A DNA stretch of 64,000 nucleotides, taken from contig OY288257.1 in NCBI GenBank assembly GCA_958450325.1, positions 32,134,771-32,198,770 of the forward strand, in the 5' to 3' direction. The DNA is from Agrostemma githago (lineage: Eukaryota; Streptophyta; Magnoliopsida; Caryophyllales; Caryophyllaceae). Within the stretch, counting starts at the first letter, position 1. The number at the start of each line of letters is the position of its first letter. The translations under genes were made by a program, and so were the position numbers. Below are positions 1 through 10,321 of this stretch, piece after piece. The notes under the pieces are model-generated. The model made no database searches and was not told the origin of the DNA. It was given only the letters and a program-made list of their open reading frames with translations.

Positions 1-723
1 AATCTTCCTACTCACCTTTGCCCCTATCATTTCATCCTTACACTTCACTTATACACCTTCATCTTATCTTCTCATCACTAAACTCCGAGTTTCCCCTTAA
101 ATCCCAACCTCATTATACCAGTGCAAGCCCGATACTTCAACCATGTCACTACATTTAGTAAGAGGAGGAATATCGATGACAAAGACGAGAAAAGTGCCGA
201 AAATGATCATTGAGACGATGGAGATTGTTGAGTTGCTAACCGTTTGAATTGGTAGGCACGACTCTCTTTTCTTTTCCGTCTTTTATTTGCTAGTCTATCT
301 TTGTATGTTCCCCTTCCTTTTATGCTTTAGGTGTCGTGGTGGCCCTCGGGGCCTTTTTGGTTATTGCTCCCGATTCTTGATGACGTGACTACATCGAGAA
401 TCCATTGAAAATCCAAATTGACAAGTTCTTTTCACTTTTTCTTTATTTTTATTTCCTTTTGGTAGAATTTAGTCGGAATCGGGGATAGGTGACTTGATTA
501 CACCTAGCCCTCCTCTCCCATTTCCTTTTATTTTCTTCTTTTTATTTCTTCCCCCATCAATATCTTTTCTCGTCACGGCCCTAGGTGACTTGATTACACC
601 TAGGCCTGACACATTCTACCCTTTCTCCAATTTCATTTTAGTTTTTCGCTTTAATTTCCTTAATTTTCTTTTTTTAGTGTCTTCCACACACTACCGATCG
701 AGCATGAGGACATTGCTCGGTTT

Positions 724-736
724 AAGTGTGGGGGAG
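724..736 (+). other. Internal polypurine-tract duplicate, element A
   Basis: AAGTGTGGGGGAG lies about 1.76 kb upstream of the 3' PPT. The identical 13-mer recurs at the matching internal place in C and D. It could prime a second plus strand (central-PPT-like); that function is inferred. Confidence 0.5.
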
Positions 737-2240
737 CGATATCTTAGTTTAGTTTAGTTTTATTTTCGTAGTTTTTCGAAAAAAAAAATCTAAAACTCTT
801 AAAAATTTGAAAAATTTCATAAAATCAAAAAAGAGTTTCTTTTGTCATTTTCCTTTGTCTTTGTGTCGTACATTTGTTGTTTTGGGTGTGTTTTGCCTCC
901 CGATTTCCTTGTAGGTTGCTTGATCGTCGTAAGTTTCGGAAAGCTCTTGACATCCGGTAATATCCTTCTATCTCTTTCTTCTTTTCCCTTTTTGGTGTTT
1001 GGAGGAGAATTTGTGATTGTGTGTGCTCGGGTGGAGCTTTTTGGAGTTTGTGGATTGATGTGGTTGCTTGCTTGGAAGTTTCGGGGTAGTGTTTGTTTAC
1101 TTTTTGTGTGTGTTTGTTTTATTTTGTTTTGTGGTGTTTGTCTCATTTTCTTTCGATTATTCTTCTGTCTTTGTTGTGTCTTGTATAGTTTGTGAGTCTA
1201 GTGTAGAAAAGGTTTTCGAAAACCCGGTTTTGAGGCTAGTGCGCAAGGGTTTATTTTCCCTTTTTAGTGACATGAATCGATTTTTGGACTTTAATCTAGT
1301 AGAATGACTTTAAATCAATAATTTCGTTGGTCCTTTAACTTGAGTCCACCTAGTCTACTAGGGATTTACTTTGGGTATTGCATTTTGACCACCTTGACCA
1401 TCCACGAAGTGAAAAGGCCTTAGTTGCCGAGTCCCGTTCTCTTAGGTGACCATATTCGAAGTTGTTTTGATTAGTCCAGCAAGTTCCCCCTTTTTGTGGG
1501 TTTGAAGGGAAGGCGCCCCCGACATACCCATTTCCCTACCTTCTACACATTTCCACAAATAAGTTGCATCGTATCGAGGTTTCTACACTCACTTGGTTGC
1601 AAGAATTGTCTATGGTACAAATTAAGCCAAAAAGGGCAAACCGAGGCAAAAAGAAAGAAAAGGCACAACAAATCAAAAACAAAATACAAAAGAAGAAAAA
1701 GAAGTGGCATAACAAATCAAAAGCAAAATATGAAAGAAGAAAATCCCAAGAAAATCATTTCACAAAAAAATCTTACCCCTCAAAAATAAGCCTTTTACCG
1801 ATTGTTATCGTGAAGAGCCAACCAAAGGACCGAGTCCCTAGGAAGGATGATAGCGGTAATGGTCGGTCTTCCCTCATTTTGCAACCATTATCCACCTTTT
1901 TACTTGGACTAGTCAGGCTATTTTTGAGCATGGGATGACCCTCTTGGCTTATCGCTAGAAGGGGCGGGGTTTCACTTTACCTACAGTGTCGACTAACTCC
2001 ATGGTTCATCCTTTTTCCAACCCGCCTATCGTCCCGTAGTACGCTCTTAGAAGGTTAGGAGGACCTAGGTAAGTTACCAACGTTTTTATTGCTTTGTTGT
2101 CATACTATTAGGGTTTTGACCATATCGATCTGTGTTATTAGCTTTAGAACGTTGTCACCTGCCTTGAGTCCTTAACCGGTGTTTCTTTCACCGCTTTGTT
2201 GAGGGAAGCGGTATTTGTTTCCTCTTGGATACAACCAATT

Positions 2241-2291
2241 GTTTGTTTGTATGTTTATTTGTTTGTTTGTTTGTTTGTTTGTTTGTTTGTG
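2241..2291 (+). repeat. (TTTG)n microsatellite
   Basis: About twelve GTTT units with two interruptions. Shorter versions of the same run lie at the equivalent place in elements C (about 24268-24302) and D (58319-58345), so it expanded inside the element. Confidence 0.9.
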
Positions 2292-2483
2292 TGTTTTCGT
2301 GTTCGGTTATATCCACAGTTTTGTCGCAAGACCTCACTTGCCTTGCGGAGAGCACTTTTCGTCAAAGTGTTCTCGCGTGAGTTGAAAGGGCGTAGGGGGT
2401 GCTAATACCCGCTCAGTTAGTAGTCTAGTTTCTATTAGTTAGTAGTTAGTTCGTGCTTACGCGAGGGCGAGTAAGGGTTTAGT

Positions 2484-2493
2484 CTGGGGGAGT
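2484..2493 (+). other. 3' polypurine tract of element A
   Basis: The purine run CTGGGGGAG(T) directly precedes the TGATAAG start of the LTR, as expected for a plus-strand primer. It has diverged by a base or so from the AAGTGTGGGGGAG of C and D. Confidence 0.75.
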
Positions 2494-2837
2494 TGATAAG
2501 TGTGTTTTGTTGTGTTTATTTAGCGTGTTTGGTCCCGCTTTCTTTTGTGAAATCGCTCTTTAGAGCGGTTTCGAGGCTACTTACGCTTCTTCTATCTTGT
2601 TTTAGGTTCCTAATGCTCATCATGGAGAAGTGGAACGATTCCGTCTCGTTTCCTATGCATATGGAGCCAATGAAGAGAAGCAACGATGATTCGGTGACTT
2701 AGACTCGATCTCGAGTTCCTTAGAGCCTATTAGCGAGCACCGAGAGTCGATAAGAAGCCTAGGAAGAGCAAGTGGAGACCTATGTGACCGTATTTGAAGC
2801 CTACAGGGCCTTCCTGACCCTGACCGTGACCATGACC

Positions 2838-2964
2838 ATCACGGCCGGGACGAAGTGAGCCAACAATCAGGAGCCACTGGAGGGTGGTCCCGGTCGTGAC
2901 CAAGCCCTTCTCGGTCGTGACCAAACTCTTCTCGGTCTTGACCATGCCCTTCCCGGCCGGGATG
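2838..2964 (+). repeat. Decayed palindrome cluster upstream of the LTR TATA box (element A)
   Basis: About five units of the type TCACGGCCGGGACG, TCCCGGTCGTGACC and TCCCGGCCGGGATG. These are degenerate versions of the CCCGAYCGGG palindromes of the younger copies C and D. The cluster ends about 55 bp before the TATA box. Confidence 0.7.
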
Positions 2965-3017
2965 AACCCCAGCTCGCACTCCGCTTCATTCTTTTATTCC
3001 CCTCACTTATGGAACCT

Positions 3018-3026
3018 TATATATAT
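3018..3026 (+). promoter_or_regulatory. LTR TATA box, element A
   Basis: TATATATAT stands at the position equivalent to the TATA boxes in the LTRs of C (19006, 24998) and D (51096, 59070). It marks the likely U3/R boundary. Confidence 0.6.
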
Positions 3027-4156
3027 CTTCCTCTTGTATTGTTTTAAGGACACCACCTTATATAAAACCCTAGATAGAGAACCTTCATCTTAGCTTAGTT
3101 TCTCTTTAATCTTTCTTTAATATTTTGTTAGTCTTAGCTTAATCTTAGTACTTACTCTTGTATTATTGGATTTCTTGAAGAATCTACCAATCTTGACAAC
3201 ATTGGTGGAGGTTTTGGGTTTTCTTTATATACGAGTTTCAATCTTTTGATTCATCTTCTCTAGTTGGTATAATCCTTCTTCTCTCTTTTCCTTTAATCTT
3301 TCATTGTTAGTTAAGTTTCAATCTTTATGTTTTGTTTATTGTTCCTCTTTGTTGTTCTTCATTATGAATGTTCTTGTTCTTATGATGATTTCCTTTGTTC
3401 ATGTTAGTTTTAGTTTAAATATGTGTGAGTAGATTCTTGTGGGGTTAGTAGGGGGATTTGGTGTTGATTATGGGTGATTAGGGTTTGATTGTAGGTAAAG
3501 GTTGAATATTTGTTGCTAGTCACTTGTTATGCATGCCATGTGTTTGATCAAATGTTTGTTAGGGCGGTAGTGGCCGTACTACTCTTGCTAGTTTCCTCTT
3601 CTTGTGGTATGTTTGATTGGTGGTTTGAATCCTCTTGTTTTGGGTAACATCTTGCTTCAGTTTTCGGGTTTGTTCTTGACGCGAGAGCGCGGACTTACCT
3701 TAGTGACTAGGTGAACCTACACCCTCGATTTCCCTACTAGCCTAATGCACCTATGAACCCGACCTAACCCTACTCTTTCCCCTATTTGATTTCTTCATCT
3801 TCTTAGCCATTATTCCTCTAGTTTGTTGTTTCATTTAGCTTTAGTTGAATTATTTAGTTTATGTCATTCTTAGTTCCTTCATAATCATAGTTTCTTCTTC
3901 TTCATTGTTTTTAGTTGAATCATTTAGTTCATGTTATCTTTAGTTTGTTTATCCTTGTTTGTTAGCCTAGTGATTGTGTTAGTAATCAATTCTCTATAGT
4001 TATCCCCCATTGTGACCTTGTGACCTAGTCTAGTCCTTAGGTAACCTTAGTCTAAACCATTTTTTCGTCTCCGTGGATCGACCCGACTTACCCTAGCTAC
4101 TTGTTAGGATTAGTTGGTTTATTTGGTGTCGGAATTCACGACAAATCCCACCATCA

Positions 4157-4831
4157 GTAAGAATAGTGAGCACATAAGGAAAGCTCAAAGTTGAAAAACA
4201 TGACAATACCTCCAGTAGACCTCCACTTGGAAAATAGGTAGTCACCAGCAGAGGGAGATATGGAATCAACCTCCACAATGATAAAATATCTAAATCAGTC
4301 ACCGTCAACAAGGTTAGCAGGAAAGGTTATGCATGGTTCATTCTTCTTCCTCAGACGGAGTGTCACTTGGCCATGCCCCAGGGATCTAACCCAATAGATA
4401 GAGGCTATGTCACTCAGGGTAATTCCCCTTTTGTGACGATCGTTCATAGCATAAAAAGACAGAAGCACACGCTACGCATGTGGCGCTAATTGACATGCAG
4501 CAAGTTTATTCAAAGATAGAAAGTCTTGGATCAAAGGCGGGAAAGGGAATCTTAAACCTAGAAAAAAGGGGTAGAGATACAGGCAAGTCCACCCAAGACG
4601 GAAAAAATATGCCCTCTGACCTGAAAGAGGAACATGAACAACCACATCCCTACCAAGACCAAAGTCCTCCCTAATCGTAGGAAGGTCATCCTCAACATAC
4701 AATGAGTCGCGAGAAGGTAGTGGAGCAAGAGTGAAGGTAGAAGGAAACAGTACCAGTAACGGTGAGGAAGACGACGACTACGGAGTAGAAACTACGGGCC
4801 TCGAGGAAGCACAGGTTGATTTGAAAGTCAT
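4157..4831 (-). pseudogene. Antisense retroelement ORF, putative gypsy-type transposase domain (PF04195-like), broken
   Basis: One minus-strand frame from an ATG at 4831 reads through to the LTR junction at 4157. It contains a pattern typical of this plant family: ...LYLYPFFLGLRFPFPPLI, then LAACQLAPHA, then an LLSFYAMN stretch. Three in-frame stops break it: TAG near 4790, TAG at about 4472 (where the family usually has W, giving APHAW) and TGA near 4305 (again probably a former TGG). The 3' end was removed when LTR A inserted. A CT-rich leader lies upstream on the same strand (about 4905-5170). The family is known from ORFs inside plant gypsy elements; its molecular function is uncertain. 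The match is from memory of the motif, not a search. Confidence 0.6.
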
Positions 4832-5252
4832 GGAGAAAGGGGGACAAAAGCTACGAAGTAATAAAAATAAAAGGGGGGGAGGGCAACAACGGCGAAGACA
4901 TAATTACCGTAGAGAGAAAGCCAACTGAAAGTCAAGATCGGCAAGAACGAATCCTAAACTTCGCGCCTCTACTATTACAAGCAGGAAGGATTTGGGATTT
5001 TTTGGGGTTTTGAGAGAGATGGAGAAGTAGGATTATGAGAGGAGAGAAAAGAGGAAAAGTGATAGGAAAAGAGGAAAAGACGCTGCTCGGGAAGAGTAAG
5101 AAGGTGATGGGGAGAGAGAAGAACATTAATTAGGGGAGTTGAAGAGTTAGTACAATTTTGAAAGCAAACACACAAAAGCAACCGTTACTCTACGGTTCAA
5201 GCAAACGGAAATTCCCGCTTAAGATTTGCTTATCCGGGAATTTGGGGGCATT
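4832..5252 (-). other. Leader/promoter region of the antisense ORF and presumed 3' UTR of its host element
   Basis: On the minus strand this is a pyrimidine-rich stretch leading into the broken ORF. On the plus strand it ends with the purine run GGAATTTGGGGGCA (5237-5250), a plausible polypurine tract just before a TGTTCGGGAT LTR-like start. No other gene is seen here. Confidence 0.4.
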
Positions 5253-5651
5253 TGTTCGGGATAAAAATCTGCATCTTCAGAATAATGACGTGACACGTTA
5301 CGATTAGACGATCATGAAAGACGAAATTCAAAAGTCAATATTATTAAGGGTCATTGGCTGCTCAGAATCAAAAACAACACAAGCAAGCCCATTAAAGAAT
5401 GCAGCCCGCGAACGGAGAATGGGTCAAAAACAGCTCCCTATCTCCAAAGGACTCTTCCTGAAAATGTGGAGCAGAATCAGAAGGAGGTGTGCAGCATAAA
5501 CACTAGAAGGAAACGGTATTATAAGGATATAACATCCCAAGGGAATCAATCAACTAATCCAGAGCATACCATCGCCAAGCGAAATCACCAAACAAACAAC
5601 ATACTCCATACCTAGTTATTATCAAGCACAAATACTTGTATTCCCGATATA
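5253..5651 (+). repeat. Possible short 3' LTR of a decayed gypsy element
   Basis: Starts TGTTCGGGAT immediately after a PPT-like run. It ends near TTCCCGATATA, an imperfect inversion of the start (expected ATCCCGAACA). About 400 bp. Together with the antisense ORF at 4157-4831 this gives the order antisense ORF - PPT - LTR, the same as in the 19-kb element. The right boundary is uncertain and no second LTR is present to confirm it. Confidence 0.35.
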
Positions 5652-5934
5652 TTGGCATTCTTTCGGTCACCAAAAAACAACTTTTTCCATTCTTTCGGTC
5701 ATAGTGAAATATTGGCGGGATTCCAATTCCCCCCGCAGTTATTTCTCACATTGGATTTCAACGTCACCAAAATCTCTCGTGTCATTTCCTTTTCATTTTC
5801 GTCATTTTTATTCCCAAATATCGTCATCATATCGATAATCCTTAGTTATAGGCCGATCACTTTAACCCGTTACTTAAAATGATAACCCAGTAGATTTTTT
5901 ACCAAAACAATTACTCTTATTTATTATATATAAT

Positions 5935-8720
5935 TTAATCAGCTCATCATAACTTTTCGATGTGGGATAATTTTATAGTCTTAAAAGATTAAGGATAAAA
6001 AAAATTTTTTTGTTGAAATCTAAGAACAAATGATTATTCTTACTTATAATATAGAAATTTATTATATTAAAATAATTTTTCGATGTGAGATGATTTTACT
6101 ATTTCTATATGTAATAGATTCATTACTTTTTCGAGCAAATAATATGAAATTCATAACTTTATAATAATTTCTCAATGTGGGAAAACTTCACACACGTTTA
6201 TAGTCAGTCTAAAGGGTTTTTTTTAAGACTCAAAAGAGAAATTTTTACTTAAGTTTATTATAGTCCTAAGAGTTTTTCTAAAACTCAAAAGATGTTTGGT
6301 TTATATCTATGAAATTCATAACTTTGTAATAATTTTTCGTTGTGAGAAATTTTACTCAAGTTTATAGTCTTAAGAGTTTTTTTAAGACTCAAAAGTGTGG
6401 GATAATTTTACTTAATTAATCTTATGGTCTTAAGAATTTTTTTTAAGACCCAAAAGAGTTTGTTTTTCCATCTAAGTTATTAATAACGAATGATTACTTT
6501 TATTTATATATTAGAATTCGATCACCTTATTACGGAGTATACTTTTGGACAAATGATTATGTAAAACGAATTATTTCTCTTATTTATGATATCTCATCAT
6601 AATTTTTCGATGTGTGATAATTCTACTTCAATTTATAGTTTTGAGAACACTTTTTAGGACTCAAAAGATTTCTGATTGATATTTAAAGACGATGAATACT
6701 TTTATTTATATAATAGAATTTCATCACTTTTTTTGTTATTTTTTGATATGTGATAATTTTATTTCAATTTATAGCCGTAAGAGGAGTATTATAAGATTCA
6801 AAAGATTTTTGATTGATATTTAAAGACGATGATTACATTTATTTATATAATGGAATTTCATCACTTTTTTGTAATTTTTTGATATGTGATAATTTTATTT
6901 CAATTTATAGCCGTAAGAGGAGTATTATAAGATTCAAAAATTTTTTGATTAATATCTAAAACGAATAATTTCTCTTATTGATGAGGTAGAATTTCATCAC
7001 CTCATCATGATTTTTCGATGTGGGATAATTTTAATTAAGTTTATAGTCATAAAAAGTTCTTTTAGGCCTCAAAATATTTCTCGTTAATATCTAAAAACAA
7101 ATTATTGCTTTTACTCCATATTTATATAGTACAATTTCATCACCATATTATAATTTCTCGATGTGGGATAATTTTACTTAAAACTTATATCTTTAAGAGC
7201 TTTTATAAGACAATTTTTTTTGTTAATATCTAAAAACAAATGATGTCTCTTCTTTGTGATATAGAACTTCATCACCTCATCATAATTTTTCAATATGCGA
7301 TAATTCTACGTAGGTTTATAGTCTTAATAACTCTTTTTAGAACTCGAATTTTTGTTAATATCTAAACACGGATGATTTTTCTTTTCCATTAGCTTATGGT
7401 CCTAAGAGCATTTTTAAGACTCAAATTTTTTTTTAGCTGATATCCAAGGACAAATAGTTATTATTTATAATAAGAATTCATCATATTATCATAATTTTTC
7501 ATGTGAGACAACGTTAGGATAATTATAATAATAAAAGAGTTTATTTTTATATCTAACTTAAGAATGAACGATTAATCTTATTTATATAATAAAATTCGAT
7601 CACCTTTTTATAATTTTTCGATGTGGGATAATCTTACCTAAGTTTATAGTCCTAAGTACTTTTGTAAGACTCAAAAAACTTCTTTTTTGATATCTAAGAA
7701 CGAATGGTTTATCTTATTTATAATATCAAATTCCATCACCTTATAATTTTTCGATATAGAATAATTTTGACTTAAGTCTAGATATAGTCTAAAAACTCTT
7801 GTAATAATTTTACTTGAGTTTATAGTCTTAAGAGGTGGTTTTTAAGACTCAATTGAGTTTTGGAAGATATATAATAACGAATGATTAGTCATAATTTGGA
7901 GGAATGATTACTTTTATTTGTATAATAGAATTTCATCGTCTTATTGTAGAACTAATTACTCTTATTTCTTTTTTTTTTGTTCATCGAAGAGCGCACTTAG
8001 TCGCATTACAATATAGGGGAGGGGGGATTCGAACCTGAAACCTACTGTCCTAGAGAACCTAATCTTAACCACTAGGCTAAAACATCTTATTTCTTATTTA
8101 TAATATATTTCATCACCTTGTTGTAATTTTTCGATGTGAGATTATGTCACTTAAGTTTGTAATCTTATTAAGATATTTTCTAAGACTCAAAAGTTTTTTT
8201 TAATTGATTTTAAGAACGAATGATTAGTCTTATTTATAATATATAATTCCATTATCATAATTTTTTGACGTGGGATGATTGACTGTCTTAAGAACTCCTT
8301 TTAAGACCCAAAAAAACACATGATTGCTCTTATTTATAATATAGAATCATTATCTTATTTTAATTGTTTCGATGTGGGATAAAATTTAAGTTTGTAGTTT
8401 TATTAAGAGTTTTTTTGAGACTCAAAAGTTTTTTAGTCGATATTCAAAAACAATTATTACTCTTATTTATATTATTGAATTCCATAACCTCATCATAATT
8501 TCTCAATGTGGCATAATTATTTAAGGTTATTATAATATTAAGAGTTCTTTATGACTCAAAAGATTTTTGGTGGATATCTAAGGACGGATGATTACTATTA
8601 TTTATAATATAGAATTTCATCACCTTATTATAATTTGTCGATGTGAGATAACTTTAATACCTTTATATATAATAAATTCATCACTTTTTCGAGCAAATAA
8701 TATGAAACAAATAATATGAA
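5935..8720. repeat. Degenerate AT-rich tandem (satellite-like) array, ~120-150-bp units
   Basis: Roughly twenty imperfect repetitions of the order 'aatttcatcaccttatta - taatttttcgatgtgggataatttta - cttaagtttatagtcttaagagttttttaagactcaaaag - tgatatctaaagacgaatgattactcttattta'. The anchor TTTTCGATGTGGGAT or a variant is found near 5956, 6079, 6170, 6605, 6735, 6873, 7010, 7155, 7285, 7610, 7745, 8125, 8260, 8365, 8500 and 8635. Units differ by many substitutions and indels, so the array is old. No open frame of note. The flanks at 5652-5934 and 8721-8970 are also AT-rich and hold no recognisable gene. Confidence 0.75.
7971..8084 (-). mobile_element. tRNA-derived SINE with 11-bp target-site duplication
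   Basis: Read on the minus strand, the 114-bp unit has an A box-like TAGCCTAGTGGTTAAG and a B box GGTTCGAATCC at tRNA-like spacing. A non-tRNA tail follows, ending in an A run (T run on the plus strand at 7971-7978). It is bounded by perfect copies of TCTTATTTCTT at 7960-7970 and 8085-8095, the signature of target-primed insertion. It sits inside a satellite unit. SINEs encode no protein and use a LINE's machinery; no family name is assigned. Confidence 0.85.
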
Positions 8721-8967
8721 GTGTTACTCTAATGAAAGCATTTTCTACCACGAATTTAATTAATTCATTTATATAATTTTTTTTGCGATAACTTTTTGTT
8801 AAACGAGATTTAAAGATTTTTAGATGAAAATTACTCCTACATTAATATAAAACATCACATTAATTTAATAGATTAAATGTATTATTATAATAATTAAAAG
8901 ATTCTCTATTTGATTTTTTTATTATTATTAATGATACTTTCCTAAATTAAATTTTGATGTAATGGAC

Positions 8968-8970
<3 letters not shown>

Positions 8971-9041
<71 letters not shown>

Positions 9042-9120
9042 TGTATGTATGTATGTATGTATGTATGTATGTATGTATGTATGTATGTATGTATGTATGT
9101 ATGTATGTATGTATATATAT
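8971..9120. repeat. Compound (AT)n-(GTAT)n microsatellite
   Basis: About 44 bp of AT dinucleotides followed by about 25 GTAT units and a short TATATA end. Apparent proteins here (runs of YIHT or MYVC) are artefacts. By comparison with the LTR at 37676-41113, it lies at or near where LTR family X would continue leftward. Confidence 0.95.
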
Positions 9121-9996
9121 GAGGAAATTTTCGAGCGATAATGGCCTGTTTTGGAGTTATGGAATAAGGACAAGTAATACAGTTAAGGATGTATTGTTTT
9201 GCCATCAACTATAAGGCTGGTATATATCCATTTGAGATGCATTGGTTGTTGAACTGGATACACTTGATATCCAAAAATATATGTGCATTGTACCCTTAAG
9301 CTAGATATCACATCTTGTTTGTCGCCGTCAGTTGAACTGGATACAGTTGGTGTCTAGGAGGGGTGTATATTACTTAAGCTAGGACCTCACATTGATAAGT
9401 CGTCGTCCTATTATGGTTGAGTTGCCTAGATTAGAGACTGAAGTTCAATATGTGTTAAGACTGAAGTTCTCGAAGCTAGTTTGAGTATATCCCTAGTGAA
9501 AGTCAAGCCTTGTGCACACTGATCGAATTTTCATAATGCCAATTTTGAATATTATGATTACTATTGATTTGTTTTGGTTTGCAGGTTGGCAAATATTTTA
9601 AGTTTTCCGTGAAAGCTTATTTTGATTATATCGTTTTAATGTTTTCCATTTTAACTATTTTGATATAGAAATACTATTATTTTCCATATAATATAATATG
9701 TCTGGGAGAACGTCCGAATTATTTCCCACTGATGTGGCTGTTATGTTTATAACATTGCAGGTATTTGCTGCTGGGTTTTGGGTGTGAGCTAGCGAGTAGC
9801 GTGGATCCTACTCTTTTTTCATTTACGTTTACTTATGGAATTGTATAAACTCGTTTGGAGAATTTTTATTTTTTAGCCCTTTTGTAAAAAGTGGCCTTTG
9901 AATTGACTGATCGTTCTTTTATTAAAATATAGAACATTAGTGTGTTTTAATCTCAACTCTACAGTGGGTTGCGTTAGAATTTTCTAGGGGATTACA
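9121..9996 (+). repeat. Family-X LTR, 3' end (truncated on the left)
   Basis: Matches the reverse complement of 37676-38640 along its whole length. Shared blocks are 'cgataatggc..gttttggagttatggaataaggacaagt', 'ttttgccatcaactataaggct', two ~84-bp repeats each with a 'gttgaactggat' block, 'tttgcaggttggcaaat' and the terminus CTAGGGGATTACA. The end falls inside a Tat/Ogre gag (9997 onward), so this copy inserted into gag. The left part is lost or diverged beyond the microsatellite, and the left target duplication (TCGAA expected) was not found. Confidence 0.75.
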
Positions 9997-10321
9997 TCGA
10001 ACATTGGCAAACCCGTGAGATTCAAGTTTGCAGGCAGTTTGTCATTCATCGGAGAATAAACACGGGAGTTTTCCGTGTGGATGTTGTTACCCCTGGAGGA
10101 GTGGATCTGCTCCTCTAGCCGACGCACTGTGCTGATAAGTTCAGCCATGGGAGATCATTGTTCACAAACTCAGTATCGGTACCCCTTTGCTCGACGACAG
10201 CTAGTCGAGCATTCGTAGCCGCTTGATCGAATCTTATGGCTATTAGTTTGTTTTTGACCTCGTTCTGCTTGTCGACCATGCTTTCCATCATAGTCTTCAA
10301 TTCGCTCATAGCTTGTTCCAT
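9997..10321 (-). pseudogene. Tat/Ogre gag, N-terminal fragment
   Basis: Starts at an ATG at 10321 with MEQAMSELKTMMESMVDKQ, clearly related to METALADLKTSMDAMVDKQ at the start of the 592-aa gag at 43186. The frame stops at 10115-10117, but homology continues in another frame (RRLEEQIHS, then DKLPANLNLTGLPMF). So there is a frameshift near 10110-10130 and then truncation by the family-X LTR. This region would have encoded the N-terminal coiled/charged part of Gag, before the capsid domain. It is non-functional. Confidence 0.75.

Larger units (their letters stand above)
1..4156 (+). mobile_element. Athila-type LTR retrotransposon A, 3' part (non-coding internal region + LTR)
   Basis: Positions 1-2493 match, block by block, the non-coding 3' internal regions of element C (22030-24481) and element D (56100-58530). 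Shared blocks include the AAGTGTGGGGGAG tract, the ggttttcgaaaacccgg motif near 1210, the 'gtgaaaaggcctt' block near 1410, the 'accgagtccc' block near 1830 and the 'gttttgtcgcaag' block near 2320. The internal part is followed by a polypurine tract and an LTR. The 5' LTR, PBS and any gag lie outside the window. No coding potential is visible here; the short open frames are low-complexity. Lineage is inferred from C and D, which carry the PBS and, in D, an Athila-like Gag. Confidence 0.85.
2494..4156 (+). repeat. 3' LTR of Athila-type element A
   Basis: Runs from TGATAAGTGT to ACCATCA (TG...CA ends, 4-bp terminal inversion TGAT/ATCA), 1,663 bp. It has the same layout as the LTRs of C and D: a conserved start with the 'gagcggtt' block, a palindrome cluster, a TATA box, a T-rich transcribed part, and a terminal block ending in 'cgtggatcgacccgacttaccc' and the CCATCA end. 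The first 5 bp after it are GTAAG; the matching left duplication is outside the window. It has landed in the antisense ORF at 4157-4831. Confidence 0.85.

Noticed and set aside
842..1307. Phe/Cys/Val-rich ORFs that look like membrane proteins (also 16954-17312, 22990-23241)
   Set aside because: They arise from T/G-rich non-coding DNA; frame and stops differ between copies.
1496..1938. Lysine-rich short ORFs in the 3' non-coding regions (also 23677-23946, 57505-58035)
   Set aside because: They come from a purine-rich stretch that is not frame-conserved between copies.
7971..8084. A functional tRNA gene
   Set aside because: A and B boxes are present, but there is no acceptor/anticodon stem pairing, and an A tail and target duplication are present; it is a SINE.
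8928..9214. Open frames coding for runs of YIHT or MYVC across the microsatellite
   Set aside because: They are translations of (AT)n and (GTAT)n in several frames; no start context or conservation.
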